Assembly (NCBI GenBank): GCA_910576325.1
Contig: CAJTIM010000003.1
Coordinates: forward strand, 1 to 64,000
Reading direction: 5' to 3'
DNA length: 64,000 bases
Source of the DNA: Clostridia bacterium
Lineage (GTDB): Bacteria; Bacillota; Clostridia; Lachnospirales; Lachnospiraceae
Positions 1 through 9,940 of this stretch are shown here, one piece after another (position 1 is the stretch's first letter; each line of letters opens with the position of its first letter). A program made the position numbers and the translations under genes. The notes beneath the pieces are model-generated. The model searched no databases and had not been told where the DNA came from. It saw only the letters and a program-made list of their open reading frames with translations.

Positions 1-87
1 GGCTACATAAATAATGACTTCATTCCCTATTATTTTATGCTCCAGATAATCCAGATTTGGATCAAGCTCCTTGATAAATTCATCCAT
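1..87 (-). CDS. N-terminal 29 codons of an unidentified gene (edge-truncated)
   Basis: Only the start lies in the window; the gene reads off the left edge. The ATG (87-85) has a GGAG Shine-Dalgarno 8 nt upstream and all 29 codons are open. The peptide begins MDEFIKELDPNLDYLEH. This opening resembles the start of ISL3-type transposases (short acidic N-terminus before a zinc-binding segment), but the diagnostic parts are outside the window, so that identity is only a guess. Confidence 0.45.
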   Translation of the reverse strand, partial: MDEFIKELDPNLDYLEHKIIGNEVIIYVA

Positions 88-219
88 GGTATCAACTCCC
101 GCAAACGCTTTAAAATTTGTGCTTATTATACCATGTTTTACCATTTGATAAAAGCTTTATTTCAACTAACTTCGGAAAGATTCCCCGTTTTTGACAGAAT
201 TTATGTATGCTCCATTTCT

Positions 220-726
220 TCACCGTTTCTTCTTTCCGGCCGCCCGGACAAGGCGTTTCAATTCATCCCTATCCCAGAGTTCCACCCCAATCTCATCCCC
301 AAGCTCCAGCGCTGAGGGAAAAAAATAACTGTTGGTGAGAACCACCGGAACCTCGCAGCCGTAAAATTCGGCCCCTGCATAAGCCTCCTGAACCGCCTTA
401 TTGGAAATTTTGGAGGTATAATGCTTGCACTGAACCGCATAGGATACCCCGTCCCTCTGAGCCAGAATATCCACCCCCTGATCCCCGCTCCCCCGGGTCA
501 CCTCCACATGAACAAAACCGTTCCGGGCCAGAAGCTCCGCCACATACTCCTCAAACTCCCAGCCATCCATCCGATCAAAATCAGCTTTCCGAAAACGACG
601 ATACTCCCCTGTTTTCCGAAAAATCCATCTCAAAATGCGAAAAAGCATCTTAAAAGGCCAAAAGAAAATCCGCAGCAGCAACAGCAGCGGCGCCGCAATC
701 AAATAGTAAAAAAGCCTCAAAAACAT
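220..726 (-). CDS. membrane-anchored Mrr-type restriction endonuclease-like protein
   Basis: A 168-residue protein. Residues 1-35 are strongly hydrophobic with basic gaps and should anchor it in the membrane. Residues about 50-160 match the Mrr_cat / PD-(D/E)xK nuclease fold: a conserved E in the WEFEEYVAELL helix, then GDQGVDILA, then the QCKHY strand, giving the E...D...QxK pattern of Mrr-like enzymes. The family cuts (often methylated) DNA, but short membrane-anchored members are widespread and poorly characterised. The ATG has a GGAGAGG site 7 nt upstream. There is no methyltransferase neighbour, so this is not a classical restriction-modification pair. The fold is fairly sure; the role is unknown. 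Confidence 0.8.
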   Translation of the reverse strand: MFLRLFYYLIAAPLLLLLRIFFWPFKMLFRILRWIFRKTGEYRRFRKADFDRMDGWEFEEYVAELLARNGFVHVEVTRGSGDQGVDILAQRDGVSYAVQCKHYTSKISNKAVQEAYAGAEFYGCEVPVVLTNSYFFPSALELGDEIGVELWDRDELKRLVRAAGKKKR

Positions 727-746
727 AAATATCCCTCTCCTCTTTC

Positions 747-776
747 CAAAAAGAAAGGAGCCTTAACAGCTCCTTT
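747..776 (-). terminator. intrinsic terminator after the Na/Pi transporter
   Basis: On the minus strand an 8-bp stem (AAAGGAGC / GCTCCTTT, loop of 7) is followed by CTTTTT. It lies downstream of the Na/Pi cotransporter gene and just upstream of the Mrr-like gene. Confidence 0.8.
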
Positions 777-864
777 CCCGGCTTGTGCCTCAAAATTTCA
801 TAAAAACGATTTTCAGACACCCTCCAAGGATATAATAATCAAATATGTAAAAAGCTAAACACAC

Positions 865-2484
865 TTATTCATCCAATATGGCAAATGCAATATTCGTAGC
901 ATGGTCCGCCACACGCTCCAACCCGGAACAGATATCCGAGAAAATCATACCGGCCGCCGGCGTACACTCATTTTTCGTCAGACGATCCACATGCGACTGC
1001 TGAAGCTGCTTCTCCAGAACATCCACCTGATTCTCAATCTGGCTGATCTCCTCCACATGTTCCCGGTTATTGTGGGAAAATGTATCCAGAGAGTACTGCA
1101 AAATCTTATTAACAAGCTCCATCATCTCACCCAGCTCATGCTGCGCCTCCTTGCTGAAGCCTACGTTCTTCTCAATACGCTGCTTGGCGGAATCGGCTAC
1201 GTTTTCCGCATGATCGCCGATACGCTCGATATCGTTTACCACATGAAAGAGTCCGCCGATGCTCTTGGCATCATCCACCGGCAGCGTGGACTGATTGATT
1301 TTTACAAGATAATCGGTGATGGCATGATTGAGGAAGTTGATATTTTCCTCCACATGGTACACCTCCTCAATATCCTCTTCATCCAGGGTAATCAGGGCAT
1401 TCATGGCACGGTTCAGATTGTTATAGGCAAGCTGTCCCATACGCTCCAGCTCTTTTGTCACCTCTACCACTGCCGTAGCCGGAGAAAATACATTCTTGGC
1501 CCCGATGTAGACAAGCTCGAAGTCCTTCTCGTCGTCACTCTCGTTGCCGGGCACAAGCAGATACGTCAGCTTCACTATCACGCCGGCCAGCGGGAACAGC
1601 ACAATTACCTGGAAAATCTTGAAAATGGTGTGGGCGTTGGCCACGGCGCGCCCGATATTTCCGCCGGAAATCTGCATAAAAAAGCCTTCCATCCATCCGG
1701 AGGCAAAGGCCAGGACAATCACCATCAAAACAGTTCCGAATACATTAAACAGGAAATGAATGAGCGACGCCCTCTTTGCATCCTTCTTGCCGCTTAAGCC
1801 GGCCAGAAGCGCGGAGGTACAAGCGCCGATATTACAGCCTAAGATGATGTAGAAGCAGATGCCAAGCTCCAGTAAGCCCTGCTGCGCCATCAAAAGCACA
1901 ATGCTGACGGTTACGGAAGAGCTTTGAACCACGGCTGTCACAATAAATCCCATCAGAACCGCCAAAAGGGGATTGGACAGAGAGCCAAGCGCGTCCACGA
2001 TCAGCGGAGAATCATGAAGGGAGGACATGCTGCCGGACATTCCGCTCAGTCCCATAAACAGCACGCCGAAGCCCAAAACCACCTCGCCGATCTTTTTGAT
2101 CATGGGCTTTTTGCAGAACATAACCATGATCACACCGGCCATCAGGAATACCGGGGCAACCTCGGAGAGATTAAAGGCTACGAGCTGCGAAGTGATGGTT
2201 GTACCGATGTTAGCGCCCATGATCACGCCGGCTGCCTGGTACAGAGTCATCAGACCGGAGTTTACAAAGCTGACAACCATTACGGTTGTGGCGCTTGAGG
2301 ACTGAATCACCGCACAGAATACGATACCTACTAACATTCCGACAAAACGGTTTTTGGTAAAAAACTCCAATATTCCCCTCAGCTTTGCGCCGGCCGCCTT
2401 TTCCAGACCGTCGCTCATCAGCTTCATTCCATAAAGAAACAGGCCCAAGCCCCCAATCAGTCCCAGAATGATTGAATAATCCAT
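865..2484 (-). CDS. Na/Pi cotransporter family protein with PhoU-like tail
   Basis: A 539-residue inner-membrane protein. Residues 1-310 hold two inverted Na/Pi-cotransporter repeats with the QSSSATT and QSSSVTV signatures and about eight to nine membrane segments. Residues about 340-539 form a soluble helical PhoU-like domain. Family members (NptA/YjbB type) move phosphate with sodium, and the PhoU-like tail is thought to tune activity. The ATG is chosen because GGAG lies 6 nt upstream; a GTG codon directly before it is in frame but too close to the site. It is a single-gene unit with its own terminator. No convincing Pho box was recognised in the AT-rich upstream region. Confidence 0.93.
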   Translation of the reverse strand: MDYSIILGLIGGLGLFLYGMKLMSDGLEKAAGAKLRGILEFFTKNRFVGMLVGIVFCAVIQSSSATTVMVVSFVNSGLMTLYQAAGVIMGANIGTTITSQLVAFNLSEVAPVFLMAGVIMVMFCKKPMIKKIGEVVLGFGVLFMGLSGMSGSMSSLHDSPLIVDALGSLSNPLLAVLMGFIVTAVVQSSSVTVSIVLLMAQQGLLELGICFYIILGCNIGACTSALLAGLSGKKDAKRASLIHFLFNVFGTVLMVIVLAFASGWMEGFFMQISGGNIGRAVANAHTIFKIFQVIVLFPLAGVIVKLTYLLVPGNESDDEKDFELVYIGAKNVFSPATAVVEVTKELERMGQLAYNNLNRAMNALITLDEEDIEEVYHVEENINFLNHAITDYLVKINQSTLPVDDAKSIGGLFHVVNDIERIGDHAENVADSAKQRIEKNVGFSKEAQHELGEMMELVNKILQYSLDTFSHNNREHVEEISQIENQVDVLEKQLQQSHVDRLTKNECTPAAGMIFSDICSGLERVADHATNIAFAILDE

Positions 2485-2660
2485 CACTTTCTCCTTTGTA
2501 TCCCTCTTATTTTTTCATATACATGATATTTTCATAATTTCTTCATATATACTTTAATATAAATTCATAAATACTGCAAGTAGATTCTGCCGAAAGTACG
2601 GCTAAAGTACAGCTAAGAAATGTCAAGTGTTTTGAGAAATAGTTTCCGCCTGACAGGAAT

Positions 2661-2691
2661 AAAAAATCCCCCTGCATTTCCGCAAGGAGAT
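2661..2691 (-). terminator. intrinsic terminator after the coiled-coil gene
   Basis: On the minus strand ATCTCCTTGC and GCAGGGGGAT pair (with G-U pairs) around a short loop and are followed by TTTTTT. It ends transcription of the coiled-coil gene and possibly read-through from ribF. Confidence 0.75.
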
Positions 2692-2742
2692 CCTTCACAG
2701 TTTTCTTCAACTTTTATCTATATGTAATATCGCCTACTGCTG

Positions 2743-3189
2743 TTATGCTGTGTCGGCAAGGCGATCTTTGATTCTGCGGATTTCATCGTTGAGCATATTT
2801 GTACGAATGAAATATAATTCCTTTAGCTGCTCAGGCTTTAAAACTTCATCAAGCTTCCGGCTCAGCTCCAAGTAGCCTTCGGCTATAAAGGTGATATTTC
2901 TGTCCGTTACAGTCTCAAGATGCTCATTTATTCCTGCAATCTTATCATCCAGCCTTTTCACATCATTCTTCAAGACTTTTATGTCGCTCTTCATGACTTG
3001 CATTTCGCTCTTCATGTCCTGCATGTCATCCTTCATAACCTGCATTTCACTTTTCATGTCCCGCATGTCATCCTTCATAACCTGCATTTCACTTTTCATG
3101 TCCTGCATGTCACCTTTTAGACCCTCTACGTCGCCTTTCACACCCCGCAGCTCAGCCAAAATCAGATCCAATTTCTTACTATCCGACAT
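2743..3189 (-). CDS. coiled-coil protein with three 14-residue tandem repeats
   Basis: A 148-residue protein, almost entirely helical. Residues 28-69 are three near-identical 14-residue units (MQDMKSEMQVMKDD type), each exactly two heptads, flanked by LKGD/LKND heptads, so a long parallel coiled coil is predicted. The C-terminal part (about 90-148) is charged and also helical. It has no signal peptide or membrane segment. The start is the ATG at 3189 with AGGAGGA 7 nt upstream; longer in-frame versions lack a good site. Similar small coiled-coil proteins occur in many Clostridia without a known function. Confidence 0.75.
   Translation of the reverse strand: MSDSKKLDLILAELRGVKGDVEGLKGDMQDMKSEMQVMKDDMRDMKSEMQVMKDDMQDMKSEMQVMKSDIKVLKNDVKRLDDKIAGINEHLETVTDRNITFIAEGYLELSRKLDEVLKPEQLKELYFIRTNMLNDEIRRIKDRLADTA
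2983..3108. repeat. 3 x 42-bp in-frame tandem repeat
   Basis: Three 42-bp units encode the 14-residue coiled-coil repeat. Because 42 is a multiple of 3 and of the heptad, gain or loss of a unit would lengthen or shorten the coil without shifting frame. Confidence 0.8.
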
Positions 3190-3271
3190 TATGCTCCTCC
3201 TTTCTCCATGATTCCTTATGTAAGGTAAAACAAGTATAGCATGTACCATCTTACCTGTCTACATATGTTTC

Positions 3272-4171
3272 TCATGAAAAGGAAAAAAATTCCCGCCCCC
3301 AGGCCACGTCGGATTCTATCTGTGCTTTTAAGGCTTCCAGGCCGGAAAACCTGCGCTCCGGGCGCTCGTAGCCGTAGAATTGTACCTGAATAATTTCACC
3401 ATACAGATTCCGATCCAAGTCAAAGAGATAGGTTTCCACACCCTTCCTGGTTTCGCCGCCTACGGTCGGCTTATAGCCGATGTTTGTGATTCCCTCAAAA
3501 ACCTCTCCCGCAATCACGCTCCGGGTGGCATAGACGCCGTTCGGAGGCAGAAGTTTCTGTTCTTTGGGAAGCAGATTGGTCGTGGGCAGTCCCAAGGTCC
3601 TCCCGATCTGCCGGCCGTGGAGAACCTCTCCCGTTACGGAGTAAGCATAGCCCAAAAGCTGATTCACCTGCTCCATATGGCCCTGCTCCAGCTCTTCCCT
3701 GATATAGGTACTGCTGATTTCCCGTCCCTGCCAGCAGGCTTTTTCCACCACATCTACCTGAAAACCGCCGGCTTTGCTCATCTCCTGCAGCAGACGGTAA
3801 TCCCCCCTTCGCTGATAACCGAAACGAAAATCCGTCCCCACGGCCAGATATTTTGCATGAAGGCGTTCGAGCAAAATCTTCCGCACAAAGTCCTCCGGCT
3901 CCATGTGGGAGAGCGCCGGAACGAAGGGACATTCCACCAGGTAATCCACATGAGCGCGGCGCAGCAGTTCTCTGCGCTCTTCAGGCAGAGTCAGCGCAGG
4001 CCGCTCGCCAAAATCAAAGGTGAAAATCAGAGAAGCAAGCCCTTCCTGCTTCTTATCTAAAATGCGATCTACCAAAAGACGGTGTCCTTGGTGGAGACCG
4101 TCGAATTTGCCAAGTGAAACGGCCGTTTCCTCCGCCGTCTGAAACTCTGTTGTATGTTTTATTATCTTCAT
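3272..4171 (-). CDS. ribF: bifunctional riboflavin kinase / FAD synthetase
   Basis: A 299-residue cytoplasmic enzyme converting riboflavin to FMN and FMN to FAD. The N-terminal nucleotidyltransferase domain (residues 1-150) carries the LGKFDGLHQGHR motif (the HxGH nucleotide site) and ISSTYIREEL; the C-terminal kinase domain (about 175-299) carries GRTLGLPTTNL and GVYA. Length is normal for RibF. The start ATG has AGGAG 7 nt upstream. It is the last gene of the long infB operon, directly behind truB, the usual order in Firmicutes. Confidence 0.96.
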   Translation of the reverse strand: MKIIKHTTEFQTAEETAVSLGKFDGLHQGHRLLVDRILDKKQEGLASLIFTFDFGERPALTLPEERRELLRRAHVDYLVECPFVPALSHMEPEDFVRKILLERLHAKYLAVGTDFRFGYQRRGDYRLLQEMSKAGGFQVDVVEKACWQGREISSTYIREELEQGHMEQVNQLLGYAYSVTGEVLHGRQIGRTLGLPTTNLLPKEQKLLPPNGVYATRSVIAGEVFEGITNIGYKPTVGGETRKGVETYLFDLDRNLYGEIIQVQFYGYERPERRFSGLEALKAQIESDVAWGREFFSFS

Positions 4172-4298
4172 ATATTGACTCCTGATATCCTAAGCGGTCG
4201 TGTCCGCATATTCCTTTCAGACACAAATTCAAGCTTCCGGATTTCATTTTCCATCCCGCTATTTTTCAGAGCGGCGCAGACTCCAAAACGGCATATGC

Positions 4299-5192
4299 TT
4301 ACAAAAACATCTTCACCGGCCGGAACATCCCCCGTTCATACCTGTAAAGCCCCACAAAGCCGCCTTTGGAATCATATACCCGAACCGGATCTCCCTTAGC
4401 TGTTTCTGTCTTTTTGCCACGGCAGGTTAAGCCTTCTGTAAAAGAGTTGCCGTTGTAAACAAACCGATCCCCTTCCTCTTTCATCCGCACTTCAAGATAC
4501 TGCTCAAATATGCTGTCCACCGGAATCAGGCAGTCTCCGATCCGGCCCGCTGCCATTTTTTCCTCTATCTGTGAGAGACGCAGACTGCCCTTGATATCAA
4601 ACCGATCTACCCTTGTACGCAGAAGCTTTTTCATACAGCCTCCGCAGCCAAGCTTTTCCCCGATATCCCGGCACAGTGTCCGAATATACGTCCCGCTGGA
4701 GCAGGTCACGGCAAATGAGACTTCCGGCAGCCGAATATCCGAAACGAATATTTCCCGCAGAAACACGGTTCTCGCCTTCCGCTCCACCTCTTTTCCCTCT
4801 CTTGCCAGCTCATAAAGCTTTTTTCCGTTTACCTTCAAAGCGGAATACATGGGCGGCACCTGCTCATAGCTTCCCCGGAAGCTCCCGATAACCTCCCTCA
4901 CAGCCTCCGGGCTTACGGTTATCTCGGCTATTCTTAAGATTTTTCCGGAAATATCCTGGGTGTCCGTCTCCTGCCCCAGAAGGAGAACGGCCTCGTAGGT
5001 TTTCTCCTTTTCCGTGAGAAGTCCGCAAAGCTTTGTGGCATTTCCGATACATACAGGAAGAACTCCCTCCGCATCGGGATCGAGAGTTCCTGTATGTCCG
5101 ATTTTTTTCTGTTTTAAAATTCCGCGGAGCTTTGCCACCACATCGTGGGAGGTAAAGCCCGCTTCCTTATAAATGTTCAGAATCCCGTTCAT
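4299..5192 (-). CDS. truB: tRNA pseudouridine(55) synthase
   Basis: A 297-residue TruB-family enzyme that makes pseudouridine 55 in the T-loop of tRNA. The catalytic motif HTGTLDPDAEGVL is at residues about 33-45 (Asp39 nucleophile), followed by the YEQVPPMYSALKVNGKKLYE and GTYIRTLCRDIG motifs. The C-terminal end (about 235-297) is a PUA-like domain. AGGAAGG precedes the ATG. It lies between nrnA and ribF in the infB operon. Confidence 0.96.
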   Translation of the reverse strand: MNGILNIYKEAGFTSHDVVAKLRGILKQKKIGHTGTLDPDAEGVLPVCIGNATKLCGLLTEKEKTYEAVLLLGQETDTQDISGKILRIAEITVSPEAVREVIGSFRGSYEQVPPMYSALKVNGKKLYELAREGKEVERKARTVFLREIFVSDIRLPEVSFAVTCSSGTYIRTLCRDIGEKLGCGGCMKKLLRTRVDRFDIKGSLRLSQIEEKMAAGRIGDCLIPVDSIFEQYLEVRMKEEGDRFVYNGNSFTEGLTCRGKKTETAKGDPVRVYDSKGGFVGLYRYERGMFRPVKMFL

Positions 5193-5268
5193 TCCGAATC
5201 CTTCCTGTCTCTTGTCTTACCGCAGCTTTTGCCGGATATCCATACCGCATCGCAATCCTAACGTGTGC

Positions 5269-5295
5269 CCGGCCGCTTCTAAACTATGCGGCCGG
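5269..5295. other. perfect hairpin between nrnA and truB
   Basis: CCGGCCGC and GCGGCCGG form a perfect 8-bp GC-only stem with an 11-nt loop. No T-run follows on either strand, so this is not an obvious terminator. It would sit in the operon mRNA between two cistrons and may affect mRNA processing or stability. Confidence 0.6.
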
Positions 5296-5344
5296 TTATC
5301 CGGCGGACAGTATCATGGTCTCAGCCTGTCTCTTCTGCCGGAAT

Positions 5345-6325
5345 CTATGCCTGCTCCTCCTGCAACAGCTGCTGCTCAATATGTAAGGTTAAATTGTTGA
5401 CCACATCATGAAGGGTTCCGTGCATGGTGCAGCCGGCCGCCTTCACATGACCGCCTCCGCCGAAGTACGCGCAGACGGCGCTTACATCCACCCTTCCGTT
5501 GGATCGCAGGCTCGCTTTGTACTCCTGATTGCCTATCTCATGAAGGAATATAGCCACCTCCACGCCCTTTGTCACCCGAAGCTGATTGACAATGCCCTCC
5601 AGATCCTTGTGGGTCACGCCGTAAAATTCCATATCCTTCTGGCGCATTCTTCCCATTATAATTTTCCCGTCCAGAAGAAGGATGCTCTCCATCAGCGCAC
5701 GGCCCAGCACCTGATTCTGTACATAGGTTTTCTGATAAAAGGTCTCGTCAATAATTCGGTTAAACTCGATTCCCTTCGCTATCAGCCTTCCGGCAATCTC
5801 CATCGTTCTCGGCGAGGTATTGGAATACTGGAAAATGCCCGTATCATGAACAATGCCCATATAGAGAGCCTCGGCCGTCTCTTTGGAAATCAGCTCTTCC
5901 TCCATAGCTTCGAATACCAGCTCCGAGGTAGAGCTTGCCTCCGGCTCCACCCAGTTTTCTTCCGCAAATCCCTTGTTTGTAATATGATGGTCTATGCAGA
6001 CCGTCCGGCATGCCGTCTCAAAATATTTGAGAGCCTCTCCCAGACGTTCCTTATCGCTCACGTCCAGAGACAGGAAAAGATCATACTGCCTGTCTGCAAA
6101 GTAGTCCGTCTTGATATCTTCGATTCCCCGCAAACAGTCAAAGGCCGGATTTACCGTCTCCAGATATACGTCCGCATCCACATCGGGAAAATGCTCCCGG
6201 ATATAGCCGTACACGGCCAGACAGGAACCCGTACAGTCCCCGTCCGGTCTTACATGGCCTGCAATTGCAACACTTTTTACCTGCTTAAGCTCATTCGCCA
6301 GTTTGATCATTCTCATCATCCTCAT
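5345..6325 (-). CDS. nrnA: bifunctional oligoribonuclease / PAP phosphatase (DHH family)
   Basis: A DHH/DHHA1 phosphoesterase of up to 326 residues that degrades nanoRNAs and dephosphorylates pAp. Visible motifs are GHVRPDGDCTGS (N-terminal metal site), LDVSD, the DHH box CIDHH, and the C-terminal GGGGHVKAAGC substrate motif of DHHA1. Residue 1 may instead be the Met at 6310 (MIKLANELK), which matches other NrnA N-termini. The gene overlaps the end of rbfA by 35 nt if the longer start is used, implying translational coupling. Confidence 0.95.
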   Translation of the reverse strand: MRMMRMIKLANELKQVKSVAIAGHVRPDGDCTGSCLAVYGYIREHFPDVDADVYLETVNPAFDCLRGIEDIKTDYFADRQYDLFLSLDVSDKERLGEALKYFETACRTVCIDHHITNKGFAEENWVEPEASSTSELVFEAMEEELISKETAEALYMGIVHDTGIFQYSNTSPRTMEIAGRLIAKGIEFNRIIDETFYQKTYVQNQVLGRALMESILLLDGKIIMGRMRQKDMEFYGVTHKDLEGIVNQLRVTKGVEVAIFLHEIGNQEYKASLRSNGRVDVSAVCAYFGGGGHVKAAGCTMHGTLHDVVNNLTLHIEQQLLQEEQA

Positions 6326-6680
6326 CTTCTTTCCGGTTTACATCGTCAATAAATTTGGACATATTTACACCGTATTCAATGGATTGATCCAGGATAAAAC
6401 GGATCTCCGGTGTATTGCGCAGATTGATGGATTTGGCCAGGGCACGGCGGATATAACCCTCTGCGCTCTTTAAGCCTGCCAGGGTATCCTGCTGTGACTT
6501 CTCATCTCCCAAAACGCTGATGTAAGCCCTGGCGCTCTTCAAATCAGGAGCAACCTCCACCTCCACCACTGTTGTCATGGGATGAATCCGGGGGTCTTTG
6601 ATCTCTCCCCGGATGATATTGCTCAGCTCCCGCCTGACCTCTCCGTTGATTCTTGTATTTTTAATGCTGTTTTTTTTCAT
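6291..6680 (-). CDS. rbfA: 30S ribosome-binding factor A
   Basis: A 129-residue cold-shock ribosome maturation factor that binds the 16S 5' helix. The KH-like fold is visible from the INGEVRRELSNIIRGEIKDPR start and the TTVVEVEVAPDLKSARAYISVLG strand region. The C-terminal tail is very acidic (EDEDDEND). The ATG at 6680 is chosen over an upstream in-frame Met because GAGG lies 5 nt before it and family members begin here. It follows infB and overlaps nrnA. Confidence 0.95.
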   Translation of the reverse strand: MKKNSIKNTRINGEVRRELSNIIRGEIKDPRIHPMTTVVEVEVAPDLKSARAYISVLGDEKSQQDTLAGLKSAEGYIRRALAKSINLRNTPEIRFILDQSIEYGVNMSKFIDDVNRKEDEDDENDQTGE

Positions 6681-6748
6681 TCTTTCCTCTTTCTGACACA
6701 TTCGCGCGTCATTCGGGCAGATTTAAATTGTCTCTGCCCTGAAAAACC

Positions 6749-9700
6749 TTATCGCGGAACCTCTACCATTGTATAGGCTTCCACAATATCCAGCTCCTGG
6801 ATATCGTTAAACTTCTCAAATACCAGACCGCATTCATAGCCGGCCTTTACTTCCTTCACATCATCCTTAAACCGCTTCAGGGAAGCCAGTGCGCCGTCGA
6901 AGATCTGCTCGCCCTCTCTCGTAATCCGGCACTTGCAGCCTCTCTGGAATACGCCGTCCAATACGTAGGAACCGGCAATATTGCCCACGCCGGACGCCTT
7001 GAAGATCTGACGCACCTCCGCGTGGCCCAGTACTTTTTCCTCGAATATGGGATCCAGCATACCCTTCATGGCAGTTTCCACATCGTTGATGGCGTCGTAA
7101 ATCACGCGGTACAGGCGCAGATCCACTTTCTCGCGCTCCGCCGTCTCCTTTGCCGTGGCGTCCGGTCTGACATTGAAGCCGATGATAATGGCATTGGATG
7201 CGGAGGCCAGGCTTACGTCGGACTCGTTGACTGCTCCCACGCCGCCGTGGATGATCTTCACCACAACCTCCTCGTTGGAAAGCTTTAAGAGACTTTGCTT
7301 TACGGCCTCCACGGAGCCCTGTACATCCGCCTTCACGATGATATTTAATTCCTTCAAATTGCCGGACTGAATCTGGGAATACAGATCGTCCAGGGACATC
7401 TTAAGCTTCGTATCCTCCAGAAGCTTCTCACGGCTCTCTTTTACATAAGTTTCCGCAAAGGTCCTTGCCTCCTTATCCGTCTCCGGCGATACGAAGATCT
7501 CGCCTGCTCCCGGCACATCGTTCAGACCGAGAATCTCAACCGGCTTGGAGGGACCTGCCTCCTTTACGCGGCGTCCGTTGTCGTCCATCATGGCCCGGAC
7601 CTTGCCGTGGCAGGCGCCTACCGCGATGTGATCGCCCACATGAAGGGTTCCCTTCTGAACCAGAACCGTTGCAACCGGTCCCTTGCCCTTGTCAAGCTCC
7701 GCCTCAATCACAAGTCCTCTTGCCCGGCGGTTGGGGTTGGATTTCAGCTCCAATACCTCGGCCGTCAGAAGGATCATTTCCAGAAGCTGATCCAATCCCT
7801 CATGGGTGTGGGCCGATACGGGTACGAAGATGGTGCTTCCGCCCCAGTCCTCCGGAATCAGCTCATGCTCTACTAATTCCTGCTTTACGCGCTCAATGTT
7901 GGCGCTTGGCTTATCTACTTTATTAATTGCTACAATGATCTCAATGCCTGCGGCCTTTGCATGGTTGATGGCCTCTACGGTCTGGGGCATCACGCCGTCA
8001 TCGGCTGCCACCACCAGAATCGCAATATCCGTAGAATTGGCGCCGCGCATACGCATAGCCGTAAATGCCTCGTGTCCCGGCGTATCCAGGAAGGTAATCT
8101 TCTGACCGTCGATGGTTACCACATAAGCGCCGATGTGCTGCGTGATTCCGCCTGCCTCCCGGTCAATCACATGGGTGTCGCGGATGGCGTCCAGAAGGGA
8201 GGTTTTGCCGTGGTCTACATGACCCATTACACAGACTACCGGCGGACGGGCAACGAGACTGTCCGCTGCGTCCTCCACATCCTCAAGCATCTTGCCGATC
8301 ACATCCTCTTTTTCCTCCGGAACGGGATCGAAGTTCATCTCCATAGCAAGCTCTCCGGCCGCGTCAAAATCCAGCTCGGAATTGACCGTTACCATCTTCC
8401 CTGCCAGGAAAAGCTTCTTGATAATGACGGAGGGCTGTATCTTCATGCGCTCTGCCAGATCGTGAATACTGATAAGCTCCGGAATCTCGATTACCTTTGG
8501 CGTAAGATCTTCCTTCTTTGGCGCCGGAGGCGTCGGACGCACCGGTGCAGAGCCTTTGCCGCCGCGGCCGTTTTTCTGGTTCGGACGATTGCCGCCCTGA
8601 TTCGGCCGGCGGCTTCCCTGACCGGGCTTACCGCTCCAGCTGTCATTGAATTTGCTGTTTTTATCTTTTTTGCTGTCATCATTTCGATTCTTATTCTCCG
8701 CTCTGCGGTTTTCTGTCTTGCGAAGCTCTACCACGGGAGCTGCCGGGATATCCATAGAACGGCGGTTATCTCTGCCCTGTCCTCCGCGGCTGTCTCTTCC
8801 CTGACCGCCGAAGCTCCTCTGACCGTCTCGGCTCTGGCCTCCCCGGTTATCACGGTTGTCTCTGCCGTCTCTTCCCTGGCCTCCGAAGCTTCTCTGACCG
8901 TCCCGGCCCTGGCCTCCCCGGTTATCACGGCTGTCTCTTCCCTGACCGCCGAAGCTTCTCTGACCGTCCCGGCCCTGGCCTCCCCGGTTATCGCGGCTGT
9001 CTCTGCCGTCTCTTCCCTGGCCTCCGAAGCTTCTCTGACCGTCTCGGCCCTGGCTTCCCCGGTTATCACGGCTGTCTCTGCCGTCCCGGCCCTGGCCTCC
9101 GCGGTTGTCGCGGCCGTCTCTTCCCTGGCCGCCTGACGCCCTTTGGCCCTCACGGCTCTGAACAGGTCTGGAACCGGACTGTGATGTGCTCATCTGAGGC
9201 TGCCGCTCCGGGCGGGCAGTTGTCTGTCTTGCCTGTGCTGCCGTCTCCTCGGAAGCTGCAGCCGGCTTTCCTGCCGGCTTTACCTGCTCCGCTGCAGCCG
9301 GTTTTGCCGCGGCTGCGGTCTGTTCCCCATTGGACGGCTTTTCCTGTGCTCCTGTCATCCCGCGATTCTGGCCGGCTGCCGCAGCAGGTTTTCCCTGCTC
9401 CGCTGCCGGACGGCTGCCTGCCGCCGTTACGGGTCTTCCCTGTCCCGGTGCCGCAGAACGTGTTCCTGCGGGCGCTGCCGGACGCCCTTGTCCCGGCGCT
9501 GCGGGGCGGCTTCCTGCGGGTGCTGCCGGACGGCCCTGTCCCGGTGCCCCGGGACGTGCTCCGGCGGTACGGGCCTGGTTTGCACGGCGCTCCGCTCTCG
9601 GGTCCTTGATTCCGGTCTGGCTGTTGTGGGTATTGTATACCGCTATAATCTTTTTCTTTTTCTGGGGGGGCGGTGTGGCCGCCTTTTCCCCTGTCTCCTT

Positions 9701-9901
9701 TTCAGCGGGAGCCGTCTTCGGCGCCGCCGGCCTTGCTTCTGCCGGTTTTGGCGCAAAGGCTTTTTTTACCATGCTCTCCTGATCCTCTGACAGCATACTC
9801 ATATGGCTTTTCACCTCTATATTTTTCCCGCTCAAAAATGCGAGAATCTCTTTGTTTGTTTTATCTAATTCTTTCGCAAGTTCATGTACTCTTTTCGACA
9901 T
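6749..9901 (-). CDS. infB: translation initiation factor IF-2
   Basis: A 1050-residue GTPase delivering initiator tRNA to the ribosome. The first 50 residues are the IF2_N domain ([20 protein letters not shown]); residues about 50-450 are a long low-complexity linker, including Ala/Pro-rich blocks and an Arg/Gly/Asp/Gln repeat block. The GTPase domain starts about residue 555 with [12 protein letters not shown] (G1), then DTPGHEAF (G3) and NKVDKP (G4), followed by domains II-IV. A GGAGG site lies 5 nt before the ATG. IF-2 linkers vary widely, but this one is long and unusually repetitive. Confidence 0.97.
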   Translation of the reverse strand: MSKRVHELAKELDKTNKEILAFLSGKNIEVKSHMSMLSEDQESMVKKAFAPKPAEARPAAPKTAPAEKETGEKAATPPPQKKKKIIAVYNTHNSQTGIKDPRAERRANQARTAGARPGAPGQGRPAAPAGSRPAAPGQGRPAAPAGTRSAAPGQGRPVTAAGSRPAAEQGKPAAAAGQNRGMTGAQEKPSNGEQTAAAAKPAAAEQVKPAGKPAAASEETAAQARQTTARPERQPQMSTSQSGSRPVQSREGQRASGGQGRDGRDNRGGQGRDGRDSRDNRGSQGRDGQRSFGGQGRDGRDSRDNRGGQGRDGQRSFGGQGRDSRDNRGGQGRDGQRSFGGQGRDGRDNRDNRGGQSRDGQRSFGGQGRDSRGGQGRDNRRSMDIPAAPVVELRKTENRRAENKNRNDDSKKDKNSKFNDSWSGKPGQGSRRPNQGGNRPNQKNGRGGKGSAPVRPTPPAPKKEDLTPKVIEIPELISIHDLAERMKIQPSVIIKKLFLAGKMVTVNSELDFDAAGELAMEMNFDPVPEEKEDVIGKMLEDVEDAADSLVARPPVVCVMGHVDHGKTSLLDAIRDTHVIDREAGGITQHIGAYVVTIDGQKITFLDTPGHEAFTAMRMRGANSTDIAILVVAADDGVMPQTVEAINHAKAAGIEIIVAINKVDKPSANIERVKQELVEHELIPEDWGGSTIFVPVSAHTHEGLDQLLEMILLTAEVLELKSNPNRRARGLVIEAELDKGKGPVATVLVQKGTLHVGDHIAVGACHGKVRAMMDDNGRRVKEAGPSKPVEILGLNDVPGAGEIFVSPETDKEARTFAETYVKESREKLLEDTKLKMSLDDLYSQIQSGNLKELNIIVKADVQGSVEAVKQSLLKLSNEEVVVKIIHGGVGAVNESDVSLASASNAIIIGFNVRPDATAKETAEREKVDLRLYRVIYDAINDVETAMKGMLDPIFEEKVLGHAEVRQIFKASGVGNIAGSYVLDGVFQRGCKCRITREGEQIFDGALASLKRFKDDVKEVKAGYECGLVFEKFNDIQELDIVEAYTMVEVPR
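8750..9140. repeat. RG/RD-rich tandem repeats inside infB
   Basis: Imperfect repeats of roughly 40-75 bp encode units such as [14 protein letters not shown] and [11 protein letters not shown], repeated about six times in the IF-2 linker. The DNA repeats are close enough to allow recombination-driven length change in frame. Confidence 0.8.
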
Positions 9902-9940
9902 ACTTACCTCCGTTATTCAGTTTGTATTCCACGGGCATTC

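Noticed and set aside
421..858. Plus-strand frame of 145 codons over the Mrr-like gene
   Set aside because: Mostly antisense of a gene with clear nuclease motifs; no ribosome-binding site.
7961..9136. Long plus-strand frame opposite infB
   Set aside because: Low-complexity Ala/Ser/Val repeats arise from the antisense of the RG-rich IF-2 linker.
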